DNA from: JAICXG01 sp036494545
GTDB lineage: Bacteria; Verrucomicrobiota; Verrucomicrobiia; Chthoniobacterales; UBA10450
Direction: 5' to 3'
Length of the DNA: 64,000 nt
Assembly (NCBI GenBank): GCA_036494545.1
Contig: DASXOB010000022.1
Coordinates: 62,001-126,000, forward strand
The notes below the pieces were generated by a model. That model saw nothing but the letters and a program-made list of their open reading frames with translations, searched no databases and was not told the origin of the DNA. Below, in pieces: positions 35,921 through 44,930 of this stretch (the first letter of the stretch is position 1; every line of letters begins with the position of its first letter). The translations under genes and the position numbers were made by a program.

Positions 35921-36637
35921 ACCACGCATGCGCGAGACCTCGGGGAGAGTTAGTACCTTTTCCAAAAGATCGACCGGCGGCGAGTTCTTGATGTCATTCA
36001 CGGTCACGGCGCGTGAAAGATCGAATCGACCCGAGCGCGTCCGACGCAGTTCCTTGAGATGCGCACCACAGTCCAGCGCCTGACCGATATCGTGCGCGTA
36101 GGTGCGCACATAAAAACCTTTGCTGCACAAAACTGTGAAATCGATCTCCGGCGAGGCAATGCGATCGATGTGATAACGATACACGTGCACCAGTCGCGGC
36201 TCGCGTTCGACGGTCTTGCCCTGACGCGCCAATTTATAAAGCGGTACACCGCCCTGCTTGATCGCTGAAACCATTGGCGGCATCTGATAAAAATCGCCGC
36301 GAAACTTGTCGAAGACCGAGCGCACTTTTTCTTCGCTCAAGTCCGGCACAGGCCGCTCTTCGATTACCTGACCGGCGCGATCCTGTGTGTCGGTGGCCTG
36401 GCCTAGCGACAATGTACCTGCGTATTCCTTGTCTTCGCTCATGAGCAGGTCTTGGATCTTCGTTCCGCGCCCGAGGGTGAGAATGAGCAGTCCGGTCGCG
36501 ATCGGATCGAGCGTGCCGCAATGCCCGACCTTCTTGATTTGGAGCTGCCGCCTAACGAGTGCGACGACGTCATGCGATGTCATGCCGGCCGCTTTGTCGA
36601 CTAGCAAAACGCCGTCAGGTGTGGCGCTGAGAGACAT
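35915..36637 (-). CDS. truB: tRNA pseudouridine-55 synthase
   Basis: Isomerises U55 in the T-loop of tRNAs; 240 residues, short because the C-terminal PUA-like extension is reduced. The catalytic Asp lies in GHCGTLDPIATGLL near residue 40. GDFYQMPPMVSAIKQGGVPLYKLARQG near 120 and CSKGFYVRTYAHDIG near 175 are family blocks. The stop GCC TAA is supplied by the 9-mer at 35912-35920. Another copy at 36550 lies near its 5' end. Confidence 0.96.
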   Translation of the reverse strand: MSLSATPDGVLLVDKAAGMTSHDVVALVRRQLQIKKVGHCGTLDPIATGLLILTLGRGTKIQDLLMSEDKEYAGTLSLGQATDTQDRAGQVIEERPVPDLSEEKVRSVFDKFRGDFYQMPPMVSAIKQGGVPLYKLARQGKTVEREPRLVHVYRYHIDRIASPEIDFTVLCSKGFYVRTYAHDIGQALDCGAHLKELRRTRSGRFDLSRAVTVNDIKNSPPVDLLEKVLTLPEVSRMRGA

Positions 36638-36644
36638 GGTGGGA

Positions 36645-36712
36645 TTGTAGACGGTGAATCGGGAATCGGGAATCGCCGATGTGACGATTTAGCGATCTGA
36701 CGATTCAACCGA
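36645..36712 (-). repeat. Short-unit repeat tract downstream of the DHH gene
   Basis: GAATCGG is repeated about three times in the plus strand (from about 36656), followed by alternating TGACGATT and GCGATCTGACGATT units that run into the last codons of the DHH phosphoesterase gene. Nothing else is seen between this gene and truB. Confidence 0.55.
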
Positions 36713-37720
36713 TCTCACTGCCTCTGCGATTACGCGTTCTCCGACATCCTCCAGCGTCCCTGGGACACGCGCGCCGGCTGCCAGCTTATGGCCGCCACCC
36801 TTGAAGCTAAGACAAATTGCGCAGACATCTGCACGCTCGTCTTTGGAGCGCATGCTGACGCGAATTTTGCCGTCATTCAGCTCTTCGAAAAAGATCGCGA
36901 TGACGACGCCCTGGATGGCGCGCAAATGATCGATCAAACCTTCGTTGTCCTCGGGTATGACACCGAGTGCGTTCGCCGTCGCGATCGGAAGGCTGAAGCT
37001 TGCGACTTTGCCGCCGGCGTCGAAACGCATGCGATCGAGCAAGACGCGCAGCAGCTCGATGCGGCGGCGCGGATAGCTCTCGTAAAGTTGCTGACTCAGG
37101 CGACCGACATCGATCCCGCAACGCAGGATATCAGCCGCGATCTCGAAGGTGCGCGCGGTCGTTTGCGGATATTGAAACGAACCGGTGTCGGTCGAAATAG
37201 CGGCGAAAAGGTTTTCCGCGATGGCTTTGTCCAGCGGCAGTTTCTGGCTCTGCAAAAACTCAAAGAGAATCTGCCCGGTGGCTGGCGCAGTCGAGTCAAT
37301 GTGGTTCAGATCACCGTAGCGTGGGTTGCTCGCATGATGATCGATGTTAATCCAGACCTTGGTGTTTCCCATCGCGGCCAGACAGTGATCGCCGAGTCGT
37401 TGGCGCGTGGCAGTGTCGAGTGCAAGGACGACATCGAAATCTTCGGGTTCGTTAGGCGGCAAGGTCACGATTTCGCCTCCCGGAAAAAAGGAAAACTTTT
37501 CCAGTAATCCTTCCTCATTCCACACCTTCACCTTTTTGCCCATTCGCTCCAAGGAGAGACCCATCGCAATCTCGCTCCCAAGCGCGTCGCCATCGGGCCG
37601 GACGTGACTGAGGACGAGAAAGCTTTCCCTTTCGCGCAGGATTTGCCCGATTTCGGCAAAGGTGGCGTTCGTTAGGTTGGCTGGTTTGGTAGCCGAGCGT
37701 TCGGCGATGATGGTAGTCAT
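36689..37720 (-). CDS. DHH-family phosphoesterase (NrnA-like oligoribonuclease/pAp phosphatase)
   Basis: A 343-residue cytoplasmic enzyme with DHH and DHHA1 domains. Metal motifs are HVRPDGDALGSE near residue 40, DTATRQRLG near 100, NIDHHASN near 125, and the DHHA1 signature GGGHKLAAGA near 315. NrnA-type proteins degrade nanoRNA and dephosphorylate pAp. It overlaps the rbfA stop by four bases, within the translation operon, the usual place for this gene. The last residues run into a short-unit repeat. A 9-mer at 37449 encodes PNE. Confidence 0.92.
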   Translation of the reverse strand: MTTIIAERSATKPANLTNATFAEIGQILRERESFLVLSHVRPDGDALGSEIAMGLSLERMGKKVKVWNEEGLLEKFSFFPGGEIVTLPPNEPEDFDVVLALDTATRQRLGDHCLAAMGNTKVWINIDHHASNPRYGDLNHIDSTAPATGQILFEFLQSQKLPLDKAIAENLFAAISTDTGSFQYPQTTARTFEIAADILRCGIDVGRLSQQLYESYPRRRIELLRVLLDRMRFDAGGKVASFSLPIATANALGVIPEDNEGLIDHLRAIQGVVIAIFFEELNDGKIRVSMRSKDERADVCAICLSFKGGGHKLAAGARVPGTLEDVGERVIAEAVRSVESSDR

Positions 37721-38070
37721 AAACTCTTGTCGTTAGGCGGAATCTTGATTTCCTGCATGATCTCGAGGACCCGCGAACCGCGTTCGATAGAGTCGTCGAG
37801 ATGGAAAACGAGGTGGGGCGTGTATTTTAAAATCACGTGGCGCGAGAGGTGGTGTTGCAGCATGGCGCGCGCCGCTTCCAGTTCTGCGATCACGTCAGTG
37901 GGCCCCGTTTCGCCCAGGACGCTGACATAGACGTGCGCCGATTTTAGATCAGGAGTCGCGTCGACCTGATTCACAGTGACGAGCAAGTCGCCAAAATCCA
38001 TTTCCCGCACCAGCAGAGCGCTCAACTCTCGTTTCAGAAGTTCGTTAACGCGCAGGAGTCGATGTTTCAT
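37717..38070 (-). CDS. rbfA: 30S ribosome-binding factor A
   Basis: A 117-residue KH-like protein needed for 16S rRNA 5' maturation and cold growth. It has RLLRVNELLKRELSALLVREM at the N terminus, DLKSAHVYVSVLG near 45-57, and LKYTPHLVFHLDDSIERG near 85. The end encodes PPNDKSL, with the 9-mer at 37730 giving PND. The stop overlaps the DHH start (ATGA). Confidence 0.94.
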   Translation of the reverse strand: MKHRLLRVNELLKRELSALLVREMDFGDLLVTVNQVDATPDLKSAHVYVSVLGETGPTDVIAELEAARAMLQHHLSRHVILKYTPHLVFHLDDSIERGSRVLEIMQEIKIPPNDKSL

Positions 38071-38121
38071 GGTAGCGCAAGCTGTAGCTGCCGGATTGGA
38101 AGCGCGCGGACAAACGCTGCG

Positions 38122-40407
38122 CTAAAGTTTCTGCGCCACTTGTTCCAGTTGGTAACACTCGATTACGTCACCGACCTGATACTCACTGAAGTCGCCCAGC
38201 TTAATACCGCACTCAAGACCGCTGCGTACTTCCTTCACATCGTCCTGGAATCGGCGCAAAGTTGAAAGTCCGCCATCGTAAACCGGCTGGCGACGCCGCA
38301 GCACACGAGCGCGCGAAGTTCGACTGATGCGGCCATCGGTCACAAGACACCCGGCGACGATACCGCGGCTAAGTTGGAATACCTGTTTCACCTCGGCGTG
38401 GCCGATGACGGTTTCGCGATGTTCCGGATCGAGCAGACCGGCCATCGCTTCCTTGATCTGATCAATTAGCTCATAAATGATCGAGTAAAGTTTGACCTGG
38501 ACGGCTTCACGCTTGGCGGCGCCAACAGCGTTGCTTTCAACCTTGATATTGAAGCCGACCACGACCGCGTTCGAGGCGCTGGCAAGCAGAATGTCGGACT
38601 CCGAGATTGGCCCAACACCGGCGTGAAGGATTTCAAGATCGACCTTTTTGCTCTCGATCTGGCCTAACGACGCCGTCAGCGCTTCGAGCGAACCCTGCGC
38701 GTCGCACTTCAAAACCAGGCGCAAAACCTTTTTGCCATCGGCCGCCTGCAGAAGGCTTTCGAGAGTGGCGCGCTGCGGCACGCTGAGTTTCTCCGTCCGT
38801 TTGGCGGCAATGCGCTCTTCGCTCAGGAGCTTGGCCGATTTCTCCGATTCCATAACCAGGAACTCGTCGCCGGCCTCAGGCAATCCGGTAAAGCCAAGAA
38901 CTTTTACGGGCGTGGATGGACCGGCGGATTTGATCATCTGGCCACGGTCATCAATCAACGACTTAATTTTGCCCGAGAAATCGCCGCAGATGAACGGCTC
39001 GCCCACCCTCAGTGTGCCCATTTGGACGATAACCGTCGCAGTCGGACCGCGGCCAGACTCGACCTGCGCTTCAATCACGACGCCGCGCGGAGTAGCGGTC
39101 GGGGAGGCTTTCAGCTCCATCACTTCCGCTTGCACGACCATATTCTCGAGCAGCTCGTCAATCCCCGTGCCTTTCGTCGCTGAAGTTGGCACGGTGATGG
39201 TTTCGCCGCCCCAATCTTCCGGCGTGAGGCCGTACTCCTGCAGCTGCTGTTTGGCGCGATCGATGTTCGCTGAAGGCAAATCCATCTTGTTGATAGCGAC
39301 CATGATCTTTACATGCGTTGCGGCCTTGGCGTGATTAATAGCCTCGATGGTTTGCGGCATGAGACCGTCATCCGCCGCGACCACCAGGACAACGATGTCG
39401 GTGACGTTCGCGCCACGCGCGCGCATGGCGGTAAACGCCGCATGCCCAGGCGTGTCGAGGAAAGTGATCTTGGTTCCTTTGTAATCGACTGTGTAAGCGC
39501 CAATGTGCTGCGTGATGCCCCCGGCCTCGCCAGCCGCGACCCGCGTCTTGCGGATCGCATCCATGAGCGACGTCTTTCCGTGGTCGACGTGACCCATGAA
39601 GGTGATGACCGGTGGACGGAGTTTGAGTTCTTCTTCCTTCTCGATGACCGGCGGAGGTGGCGGCGCTACGACTTCGACTTGCTTGTGCACGCCCGCGCCT
39701 TTTTCGCGACGCTCCATCTCGAAAACGAAACCGTGCTTCTCGCAAATCTTTGTCGCGACTTCGGGCTCAACCGTCAGGTTTGGGTTGGCGAAAATGTTGT
39801 AGTCATCCATCAGCTCCTTGATGAGCTGGAAATTTTTCAGGCCAAGCTGCGCCGCCAGTTCCTTGACGATGATCGGCGGCTTGATGTGAATAATCTTGCG
39901 GCCGTCTTCAGTTTCGCCAATCGGCTCGGGAACTTCGATTCCTGGCGAAACCGTGTAGGTCGCCGTTTCTTCGTGGGCAGGTTCAGGCGCAGTCTGGGGA
40001 GCGCGAATGCGTGAGATCGGCGGCAGAATATTGAGGCGCGAGGCTTCGTCGGGGGACCGTTTCGGTTTCGGCAGGTGCGGATCGATCAGCGAAACAGTCT
40101 CGACCGCAGCTTTGGGCGCGGGCGCGGGCGGCTCAATCGGAGTGGATTTTGGAACGACAGGTCGTTTCGCCGTGATGGGAGCGAAGGCCGACTTCGTCAC
40201 CGGCGCGACGGGTCTCGCAGGAGAGGCAGCTTTTGGACTATCGCCTCTCGTTGCCACTGACTTTTCTGGCTCCGCGGACTTGGAAGTTCTGGCCGGCCTG
40301 GCGCCGCTACGCGAACGAGAGGTGGACGACGCCTTCGCGGTCGCAGCCGGTTTGCGTGCCGCAGCCGGTTTGGCCGTTTTCGATTTGATCGTCGTTTTCG
40401 TTGGCAT
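38122..40407 (-). CDS. infB: Translation initiation factor IF-2
   Basis: GTPase that brings fMet-tRNA to the 30S subunit; 761 residues. The N-terminal 170 residues are Ala/Lys/Pro/Ser-rich and unstructured, as in other IF-2s. An IF2_N motif follows (VKELAAQLGLKNFQLIKELM). The G domain begins near residue 255 with G1 GHVDHGKT, G3 DTPGHAAF and G4 NKMD, followed by domain II and the two C-terminal domains. It lies between nusA and rbfA. A 9-mer at 38662 encodes SLG in the C-terminal half. Confidence 0.97.
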   Translation of the reverse strand: MPTKTTIKSKTAKPAAARKPAATAKASSTSRSRSGARPARTSKSAEPEKSVATRGDSPKAASPARPVAPVTKSAFAPITAKRPVVPKSTPIEPPAPAPKAAVETVSLIDPHLPKPKRSPDEASRLNILPPISRIRAPQTAPEPAHEETATYTVSPGIEVPEPIGETEDGRKIIHIKPPIIVKELAAQLGLKNFQLIKELMDDYNIFANPNLTVEPEVATKICEKHGFVFEMERREKGAGVHKQVEVVAPPPPPVIEKEEELKLRPPVITFMGHVDHGKTSLMDAIRKTRVAAGEAGGITQHIGAYTVDYKGTKITFLDTPGHAAFTAMRARGANVTDIVVLVVAADDGLMPQTIEAINHAKAATHVKIMVAINKMDLPSANIDRAKQQLQEYGLTPEDWGGETITVPTSATKGTGIDELLENMVVQAEVMELKASPTATPRGVVIEAQVESGRGPTATVIVQMGTLRVGEPFICGDFSGKIKSLIDDRGQMIKSAGPSTPVKVLGFTGLPEAGDEFLVMESEKSAKLLSEERIAAKRTEKLSVPQRATLESLLQAADGKKVLRLVLKCDAQGSLEALTASLGQIESKKVDLEILHAGVGPISESDILLASASNAVVVGFNIKVESNAVGAAKREAVQVKLYSIIYELIDQIKEAMAGLLDPEHRETVIGHAEVKQVFQLSRGIVAGCLVTDGRISRTSRARVLRRRQPVYDGGLSTLRRFQDDVKEVRSGLECGIKLGDFSEYQVGDVIECYQLEQVAQKL

Positions 40408-40458
40408 TGAAATTTCTAAATGTGCTCATGACCGCGAGCAGTCAGGCGTGGCCATTTG

Positions 40459-41709
40459 TTAGGGAGAAACTGGCTCGCGGTGCACAGCCTCGTAAAGCTC
40501 GCGCGCCTTCCCTTCTTCGACGCCGAGGATGTCAATGAGGTCCTGCATTTCAGCATCGCGCAGACCCTCCAGATTGGTAAAGCCCATTTTCACCAGCGTC
40601 ATCGCCTGCTCTTCGGTGATGGGTAGCGACGTAGCGAGCGACTGTGCAGCTTGCGCGACCTTTTGTTCGACTACTGTCGTGCTCGGAGCTTCCTTCTCGA
40701 TGTTGATCTCCCAGCCGGTCAACCGGCTCGTTAGGCGAGCGTTCTGGCCCTTCTTACCGATGGCCAGCGAAAGCTGGTCCTCATCGACTGAAATGATCGC
40801 TGTTTTCTTCTCCACATCGAAAACAAGGTTCTTCACTTTTGCCGGCTTGAGCGCTTCCAGGACAAATTCCTTCGGGTCGGAACTCCAGCGAATGATGTCC
40901 ACCTTTTCGTTGTTTAGCTCGCGGACAATGTTTTTCACGCGCGACCCGCGCATCCCGACGCAGGCGCCGACCGGATCGACCTTCGGATTGTCGCTGAAGA
41001 CCGCGATCTTGGTGCGATAACCTGCTTCGCGCGCAATGCCCCGGATCTCGACGGTGCCATCGGCGATTTCGCTGACCTCAAGCTCGAATAACCGCCTAAC
41101 GAAATTGGGATGGCTGCGTGAAATGACAATTTCCGGGCCACGCGCACCATTCTCCACTGCGACAACGTAAGCGCGCAGGCGATCGCCGATGTTATAGTCT
41201 TCGATCACAACGCGCTCCCGCTGCGGCATGACGGCTTCAAATTTTCCCAGGTCGAGCACAACATCCGAGCGATCGAAGCGGCGCACTGTGCCGCTCACGA
41301 TCTCGCCGGCGCGATCTTTAAACTCCTCGTAGATCATTTCCTTTTCGACCTGGCGAATGCGTTGCATCATTGCCTGCTTCGCAGTTTGGGCGGCAATGCG
41401 GCCGAAATTCTTGGGCGTGACTTCGACTTCAACGTCTTCCCCAAGCTGAGCGGTCGGTTTGATCCTGCGCGCTTTTTCAAGAGAAATTTCGTCCTGCGGA
41501 TTGGTCACTCTTTCGACCACAATGAGGTTGGCCAGGGCGCGGATTTCACCCGTCTTTGAATTGATGTCGATGTGAAGGTCGCGCGAGGCACCCACGCTCT
41601 TCTTCGAAGCCGAAAGCAGAGCGTTCGAGACCGCCTCGATCAGGACTTCGCGTTTGATGCCGCGTTCCCGTTCCAGGTAATCAAGCATGGCAATGAATTC
41701 GGCGTTCAT
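40459..41709 (-). CDS. nusA: Transcription termination/antitermination factor NusA
   Basis: RNA polymerase-associated RNA-binding factor of about 416 residues. The N-terminal domain begins MNAEFIAMLDYLERERGIKREVLIEAV, which fixes the start at 41709 in preference to a longer frame. The S1 domain is at about 125-195 (GEIVSGTVRRFDRSDVVLDLG) and two KH domains follow, with DPVGACVGMRGSRVKNIVREL near 240 and LAIGKKGQNARL near 310. A C-terminal helical repeat closes it. It leads the conserved operon; no rimP was seen upstream. Its stop CCC TAA CAA is a degenerate 9-mer. Confidence 0.95.
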   Translation of the reverse strand: MNAEFIAMLDYLERERGIKREVLIEAVSNALLSASKKSVGASRDLHIDINSKTGEIRALANLIVVERVTNPQDEISLEKARRIKPTAQLGEDVEVEVTPKNFGRIAAQTAKQAMMQRIRQVEKEMIYEEFKDRAGEIVSGTVRRFDRSDVVLDLGKFEAVMPQRERVVIEDYNIGDRLRAYVVAVENGARGPEIVISRSHPNFVRRLFELEVSEIADGTVEIRGIAREAGYRTKIAVFSDNPKVDPVGACVGMRGSRVKNIVRELNNEKVDIIRWSSDPKEFVLEALKPAKVKNLVFDVEKKTAIISVDEDQLSLAIGKKGQNARLTSRLTGWEINIEKEAPSTTVVEQKVAQAAQSLATSLPITEEQAMTLVKMGFTNLEGLRDAEMQDLIDILGVEEGKARELYEAVHREPVSP

Positions 41710-42180
41710 ATGTTCGAGGCCCGCCGACAAAAAAGAGTGGGACACCAGCTCCCACTCCAATCCAGCAACGGACTAGGCGCGCACAATACTTTTGCTCTGA
41801 CGCGCCGTCAAGAGTAGCGCGTTATCGGATCGACCCCTTTGGCAATGCTTTCTCGACATCAGCAGCCCACTTCGGATTGCTATTGGTTGGACTAAGTCTG
41901 GAGTCAGCCCGATCGCCGGTGCACGATTGGAAAGTCTGGGCGACGAGCTTTGTTGCTGGCACACGCTGTCATCCGCCGCTTTCATTCGCTGGACGGCACG
42001 CGGATGCAAAAGATCTAGAGCATTGACACTAATCTGGCAGCCCGCTCATAAGAGGCTTCAGCCATAAAGACGATGAACTTAGCCAGGTTCACCTGAGCAG
42101 CCTTTAGGCGCAAAACCAATCGTCAAGCGTCTTCCACCACCAAACCCCAACTCGAGACGCCCCTCCTCCGCGCTTATGGA
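41710..42180. other. Spacer upstream of nusA; no gene recognised
   Basis: About 470 bases with no convincing coding frame on either strand. It should hold the promoter of the nusA operon. No tRNA, no rimP remnant and no exact 9-mer was seen. Confidence 0.5.
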
Positions 42181-42189
42181 TGGTGAAAA

Positions 42190-42840
42190 TATTATTTGGG
42201 CAGTCATAGCGTGTCCATCGGCACCAAGGCCTTGAGGACACCCTTTTCGGTGTCATTCAAGATGGCGGGATCAGCGGGCAGATTGGTAGGTCGCCTGGAA
42301 AAGCTCGTACGGGCACAGTCATCCTTGGCGACGGCCATACCCATACCGATGGCACAACAATTAGCAGGACACCTTGATAGTTGGCAAAATGAATGGCTCA
42401 AGTACGGGCCGGGGGTCCGATTAGAGTTAACAGGGGCACCTTGGGCGGCAGCGAGATAATTGCCGGAAAAGTGACTATCGGCACAGGGAGCGACCCGGGT
42501 GCTTTTCTTGGTCTGGGAGTTACAACCAACAACAAACTGACTCTGGTGATCGAAAGCGCCCTACTTTTGACAGCGATGCAACTTACAAGTGCACCTTCAA
42601 GCCAGGCGCAACCAGGCGTGGTCCGACGATGTGGTTGCTAACGGAGTCACGATCAACAATGGCGCCAGCGTTGATCTTAGCGGTCGGACATAAGCAGGTC
42701 TGCGCACCGGACTAACTATTGCAGTCATCGGTAACACTTCAGGCAGTCCAATCGCAGGCACTTTTAGTAACCTGCCATGACGGCATGATCACCGTAGGCG
42801 GCAATCCTTTCCACGCTGGTGGCGAGGACAGTCACTGACG
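42190..42840 (+). pseudogene. Decayed C-terminal part of an autotransporter-associated beta-strand-repeat (PATR) protein
   Basis: Pieced across frames, the region gives GVIQDGGISGQIG, then GTVILGDGHTHTDGTTI, RVNRGTLGGSEIIAGKVTIG, DPGAFLGLGVTTNNKLTL, VVANGVTINNGASVDLSG and GLTIAVIGNTSGSPIAGTF. These follow the standard order at the end of PATR-type surface proteins ('GGTTI..GTL.V', 'NGSGTIAG', 'G.FAPG', final beta-domain). At least four frameshifts and several stops interrupt it, and no upstream half or autotransporter/PEP-CTERM anchor remains. It is a remnant of a large surface protein, left between the nusA operon and the glycosyltransferase gene. Confidence 0.82.
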
Positions 42841-42925
42841 GGCTGATCACATTGCGCGAGACGCGTTTGAAAAATTGCGGCGGCGACGACGGGCGACAGC
42901 ACTTGTAGGGGCGCAAATCTTTCTC

Positions 42926-42955
42926 CGCGCCCTCTGCGTTCTGTGAGGTAATATT
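42926..42955 (+). repeat. Intergenic CGCAGAG-type dispersed repeat, copy 2
   Basis: Read on the minus strand this is CTCACAGAACGCAGAGGGCG followed by CGGAGAAAGA. It has the same unit type as the copy near 17524 but lies in the opposite orientation, just before the glycosyltransferase start. Confidence 0.55.
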
Positions 42956-42961
42956 TACCAG

Positions 42962-44359
42962 ATGTCGCGAGAGCGAGCCTTTCTCTTTGTCTTGTTGGTT
43001 TGGACGCTGATTTATCTGCCGCGACTCGGCACGCTCGAGTTGAAAAGCGAGGAAGGCCGGCGGGTCCTGCCCGCGGTGACGATGTTGCAGACTGGCAACT
43101 ACGTTGTGCCGCAGGTCGGGAGCGAGCCTTATCTGCGCAAGCCGCCGCTGGTCAACTGGCTCGTGGCCGGTTCATTCAAGCTTTTCGGCATGCGCAATGA
43201 ATGGGCGGCGCGCCTTCCGTCAGTCTTATCCGTCCTGCTGGTCGGCTGCGCCTTTCTGGCGATCGCGGGTCGCGCCCTCGGGCCTAACGGATCTCTTGCC
43301 GCCGCCATGATGTGGTTGACCAACTTCGGGCTGCTCGAAAAAGGGCGTCTGATCGAAATCGAAGCTCTCTACGTTTCACTTACCGCGCTGGCCTTTATTT
43401 GCTGGCTTAGTTGGTGGGATCAGCCGCGGAAACGCTGGCTGGCCTGGTGTTGCTCTGGAATTTTTCTCGGACTCGCTCTCCTTGCCAAAGGTCCACTCGC
43501 GCTTCTTTTTTTCTACGCGGTCGTGATCGCGGTCTTGTGGCAGGCTGGCGAGCTGCGTCAGCTCGTCGGAGGACCGCATTGGTTAGGAGTTGCCTTGATG
43601 CTTAGTATCTTCAGCGCCTGGGGGATTCCGTATTTGGAAATGACGCAAGCCGGACACGCAGCCGGTGTTTGGTCGCGGCAGTTTTCCGGGCGTCTCTCGG
43701 GCGAAGATTTCAAGCTCGGAGAATGGCTGCTCAATATTCCCCGTGGCATCGCCTACCTGCTTCCCTGGGTCGCGCTCTTTCCTTTCGCACGATTTATGAA
43801 ACTCGAAAGCGACGCGGCGCGAGGCTACGCGAAAGCGATGTCGTTAGGCGCCGTCGCGCCGTTTATCGCCGTGAGTCTCGTGCCGGGGGCACTCCCGCGT
43901 TATAACCTGCCGTTGCTCGCGCCCGCCATCTGGTTGCTTGCGCTTTTCGTTAGGGAGCACGCCCTCGTCTGGCCATTGCAATTGCGTCGCGCCATTACCT
44001 GGACGGTCACCAGCGTAACCGGCGCGATGCTCATCTACTCACTGGCCATCATCCCTGTCCTCAAGAGCCGCGAAAAGGTGCGTCCCATCGCGCGGAAACT
44101 CGAAGCCGCCATTCCACCGAACGAAACACTTTACGCGGTCGATCCCGATTACCAGCCTTATCTCTTCTATCTGCGGCGACCGATCGGTTACGTGAGCACG
44201 GTTGACGACCTACCCGCGCGGGCTCGTTTTGTGCTGGTCCAACCGAAGAATGAAAAGACTGCGGAAGAGTCGCAACGCTGGCAGCCGCGGAAGCTGCAAC
44301 CGATCCTGCGGATCAAAGATTACCGTGGCAAGCGCGTGAGTCTTCTGGAGGCGAAATAG
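42962..44359 (+). CDS. GT39/ArnT-type membrane glycosyltransferase
   Basis: A 465-residue integral membrane protein with about 10-11 helices. It follows the PMT/ArnT fold: the first-loop acidic residues (GTLELKSEEGRR near residue 22), a YLRKPPLVNWLVAGSFKLFGM stretch near 56 typical of family 39 transferases, and a C-terminal soluble region after 360. Such enzymes move a sugar from a polyprenyl phosphate to lipid A, protein or another acceptor on the periplasmic side. The acceptor is unknown. A 9-mer at 43841 encodes SLG. Confidence 0.87.
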   Translation: MSRERAFLFVLLVWTLIYLPRLGTLELKSEEGRRVLPAVTMLQTGNYVVPQVGSEPYLRKPPLVNWLVAGSFKLFGMRNEWAARLPSVLSVLLVGCAFLAIAGRALGPNGSLAAAMMWLTNFGLLEKGRLIEIEALYVSLTALAFICWLSWWDQPRKRWLAWCCSGIFLGLALLAKGPLALLFFYAVVIAVLWQAGELRQLVGGPHWLGVALMLSIFSAWGIPYLEMTQAGHAAGVWSRQFSGRLSGEDFKLGEWLLNIPRGIAYLLPWVALFPFARFMKLESDAARGYAKAMSLGAVAPFIAVSLVPGALPRYNLPLLAPAIWLLALFVREHALVWPLQLRRAITWTVTSVTGAMLIYSLAIIPVLKSREKVRPIARKLEAAIPPNETLYAVDPDYQPYLFYLRRPIGYVSTVDDLPARARFVLVQPKNEKTAEESQRWQPRKLQPILRIKDYRGKRVSLLEAK

Positions 44360-44424
44360 CCGGCAACGGTCCGGCAAGAGTGGATGAGGCACTGGGAAAT
44401 GTTGACAAGACCGCCCTTCAGTAT

Positions 44425-44442
44425 TCGTTAGCATGCTAACGA
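44425..44442. promoter_or_regulatory. SlyA/MarR-type palindromic operator over the marR start
   Basis: TCGTTAGCATGCTAACGA is a perfect 18-base palindrome. Its core TTAGCATGCTAA differs at one base from the published SlyA consensus TTAGCAAGCTAA. A TTGACA box (44402-44407) lies 17 bases upstream. The site covers the expected -10/start region and reaches the ATG, so the regulator probably represses its own operon. Confidence 0.8.
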
Positions 44443-44930
44443 TGTCCGAGATCAACCCGGAAACGATTGGCCAGCTTGTCCAGGAAACGGCACGCGTCTG
44501 GCGCAACAAGCTCGACCAGCGCCTGCGCCCGCTCGGTTTGAGTCAGGCAAAATGGCGAACCCTTGCGCATTTATCTCGTGGACATCTCACCCAACGTGAT
44601 CTCGCCCAACGCCTCGGCATCGAGGAGCCGACTCTCGCGCGACTGTTAGGGAAACTTGAAGAAGACGACTGGATAAAACGCCGGAGCGCCGCGCACGATC
44701 GCCGTTGCAAGACTGTCCATTTGCAACCCAAGTCGAGCGATTTGCTCGGCGAAATTCAAAAGACCGCGCACAATCTACGCCACGAATTGGTAGAGAATAT
44801 TGAACGGCGAGATCTTCAGGTCTGTCTTCGCGTGCTCACGGAGATTCGCAATCGAGCTGCCAGCGTCGCCGTCACGCCGCGTGTGAACGGCACCCATACC
44901 AAGGGCAGAAACGGAGTCCGCAGGAAATGA
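44442..44930 (+). CDS. MarR/SlyA-family transcriptional regulator
   Basis: A 162-residue winged-helix regulator starting MSEINPETIGQLVQETARVWRNKLDQRLRPLGLSQAKW; an ATG at 44433 would add three residues. The helix-turn-helix is in LTQRDLAQRLGIEEPTLARLLGKLEEDDWIKRR near residue 46-80, with the wing DRRCKTVHL. It precedes and overlaps (ATGA) an RND efflux adaptor gene, so it should control that pump. A palindromic SlyA-like site covers its start. Ligand unknown; phenolics or other small organics are usual for the family. Confidence 0.92.
   Translation: MSEINPETIGQLVQETARVWRNKLDQRLRPLGLSQAKWRTLAHLSRGHLTQRDLAQRLGIEEPTLARLLGKLEEDDWIKRRSAAHDRRCKTVHLQPKSSDLLGEIQKTAHNLRHELVENIERRDLQVCLRVLTEIRNRAASVAVTPRVNGTHTKGRNGVRRK

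Noticed and set aside
36788..37507. Plus-strand open frame opposite the DHH phosphoesterase
   Set aside because: Shadow of a clear enzyme gene; no motif of its own.
39313..40014. Plus-strand open frame opposite infB
   Set aside because: Arg/Asp-rich shadow of the IF-2 coding strand, with no domain and no ribosome-binding site.
42196..42459. Short open frame of 87 codons as a real gene
   Set aside because: It is one frame of the decayed PATR gene; the recognisable pieces continue in other frames.
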